From the NCBI RefSeq assembly GCF_013377785.1, contig NZ_JABXWT010000001.1:310001-374000 (forward strand): a stretch of DNA of 64,000 bases, given 5' to 3'. Source of the DNA: Ruegeria haliotis (lineage in GTDB: Bacteria; Pseudomonadota; Alphaproteobacteria; Rhodobacterales; Rhodobacteraceae). Made by a program: the position numbers and the translations under genes. The notes beneath the pieces were generated by a model. That model saw only the letters and a list, made by a program, of their open reading frames with translations, was not told the DNA's origin and searched no databases. Below, one piece after another: positions 63,898-64,000 of the stretch (position 1 is its first letter; each line of letters opens with the position of its first letter).

Positions 63898-64000
63898 ATG
63901 TATCTGGCCTATGTCACAACCACGGATCGCGGCGCGACTGATCGCTTGCTCAGCGCAGTTGCAGAACATCTGCAGGCCGCGGGCGCGCAATTGGCGGGCG
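63898..64000 (+). CDS. DUF2478 protein (5' fragment, cut by the window edge)
   Basis: The first 34 codons of a gene that continues past the window. The start MYLAYVTTTDRGATDRLLSAVAEHL matches the N-terminus of DUF2478 proteins, predicted P-loop-like proteins often beside molybdate uptake genes. ACGAGGG lies nine bases before ATG 63898. The short visible part makes the assignment provisional. Confidence 0.7.
   Translation, partial: MYLAYVTTTDRGATDRLLSAVAEHLQAAGAQLAG

Noticed and set aside
1-64000. tRNA, rRNA, CRISPR arrays, insertion sequences or phage genes
   Set aside because: Intergenic regions were read for T-loop sequences, spaced repeats, terminal inverted repeats and transposase or integrase motifs; none was convincing.

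Overview
The window reads as chromosomal DNA of a marine alphaproteobacterium of the Roseobacter group (Rhodobacteraceae), most like Ruegeria or close relatives. This rests on gene families and gene order, not on a database search. Coding density is high, many genes overlap by ATGA-type junctions, and GC codon bias is strong enough to open long antisense frames. I see no rRNA, tRNA, CRISPR, prophage or insertion sequence.

Layout. 1-2.6 kb: a poorly coding left edge, then a DUF1326/DUF2182 pair that looks like a metal-handling module. 2.6-12.3 kb: a Bax-inhibitor-like membrane protein, a DUF1127 protein, a LysR regulator facing a quinone oxidoreductase, an XRE regulator, histidinol-phosphatase, a convergent pair of 8-oxoguanine and guanine deaminases, MgtE and 5-formyl-THF cyclo-ligase. 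12.4-24 kb: a YmdB-type phosphodiesterase, two SLC13-type permeases, a YbaY-META envelope protein, a BASS symporter plus FAD dehydrogenase operon, a glutamine amidotransferase, YebC and an MFS protein. 24-26.7 kb: argP divergent from argO, with a nitroreductase behind argP, then a DMT exporter.

26.7-30.6 kb is the betI-betC-betA cluster, which takes choline-O-sulfate to choline and then betaine aldehyde; betB is not in the window. A BetI-like inverted repeat lies before betI, and a near copy lies 32 kb away before an osmolyte ABC transporter (59.0-63.1 kb). This suggests one regulon for uptake and oxidation of choline-type compounds.

31.7-44.3 kb is the propionyl-CoA route: the regulator pccR, pccB, pccA and methylmalonyl-CoA mutase. 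The genes are spread out and interleaved with a Bcr/CflA exporter, a chain of small unknown genes, a porin, a candidate small RNA, a small lipoprotein and a DUF4174 protein. TTTGCAA elements precede both pccR and pccB, which fits control by PccR. Methylmalonyl-CoA epimerase is not present.

44.3-58.6 kb holds a VOC protein, a GNAT acetyltransferase, a DjlA-like J-domain protein, an EEP-fold nuclease/phosphatase, ppx, hdaA, an AI-2E-family permease, proS, a glycosyltransferase, lolC and lolD, a DUF606 transporter, a cytochrome c, an HExxH lipoprotein and 3-methyladenine glycosylase I. After the osmolyte transporter come nnrU and the cut-off start of a DUF2478 gene.
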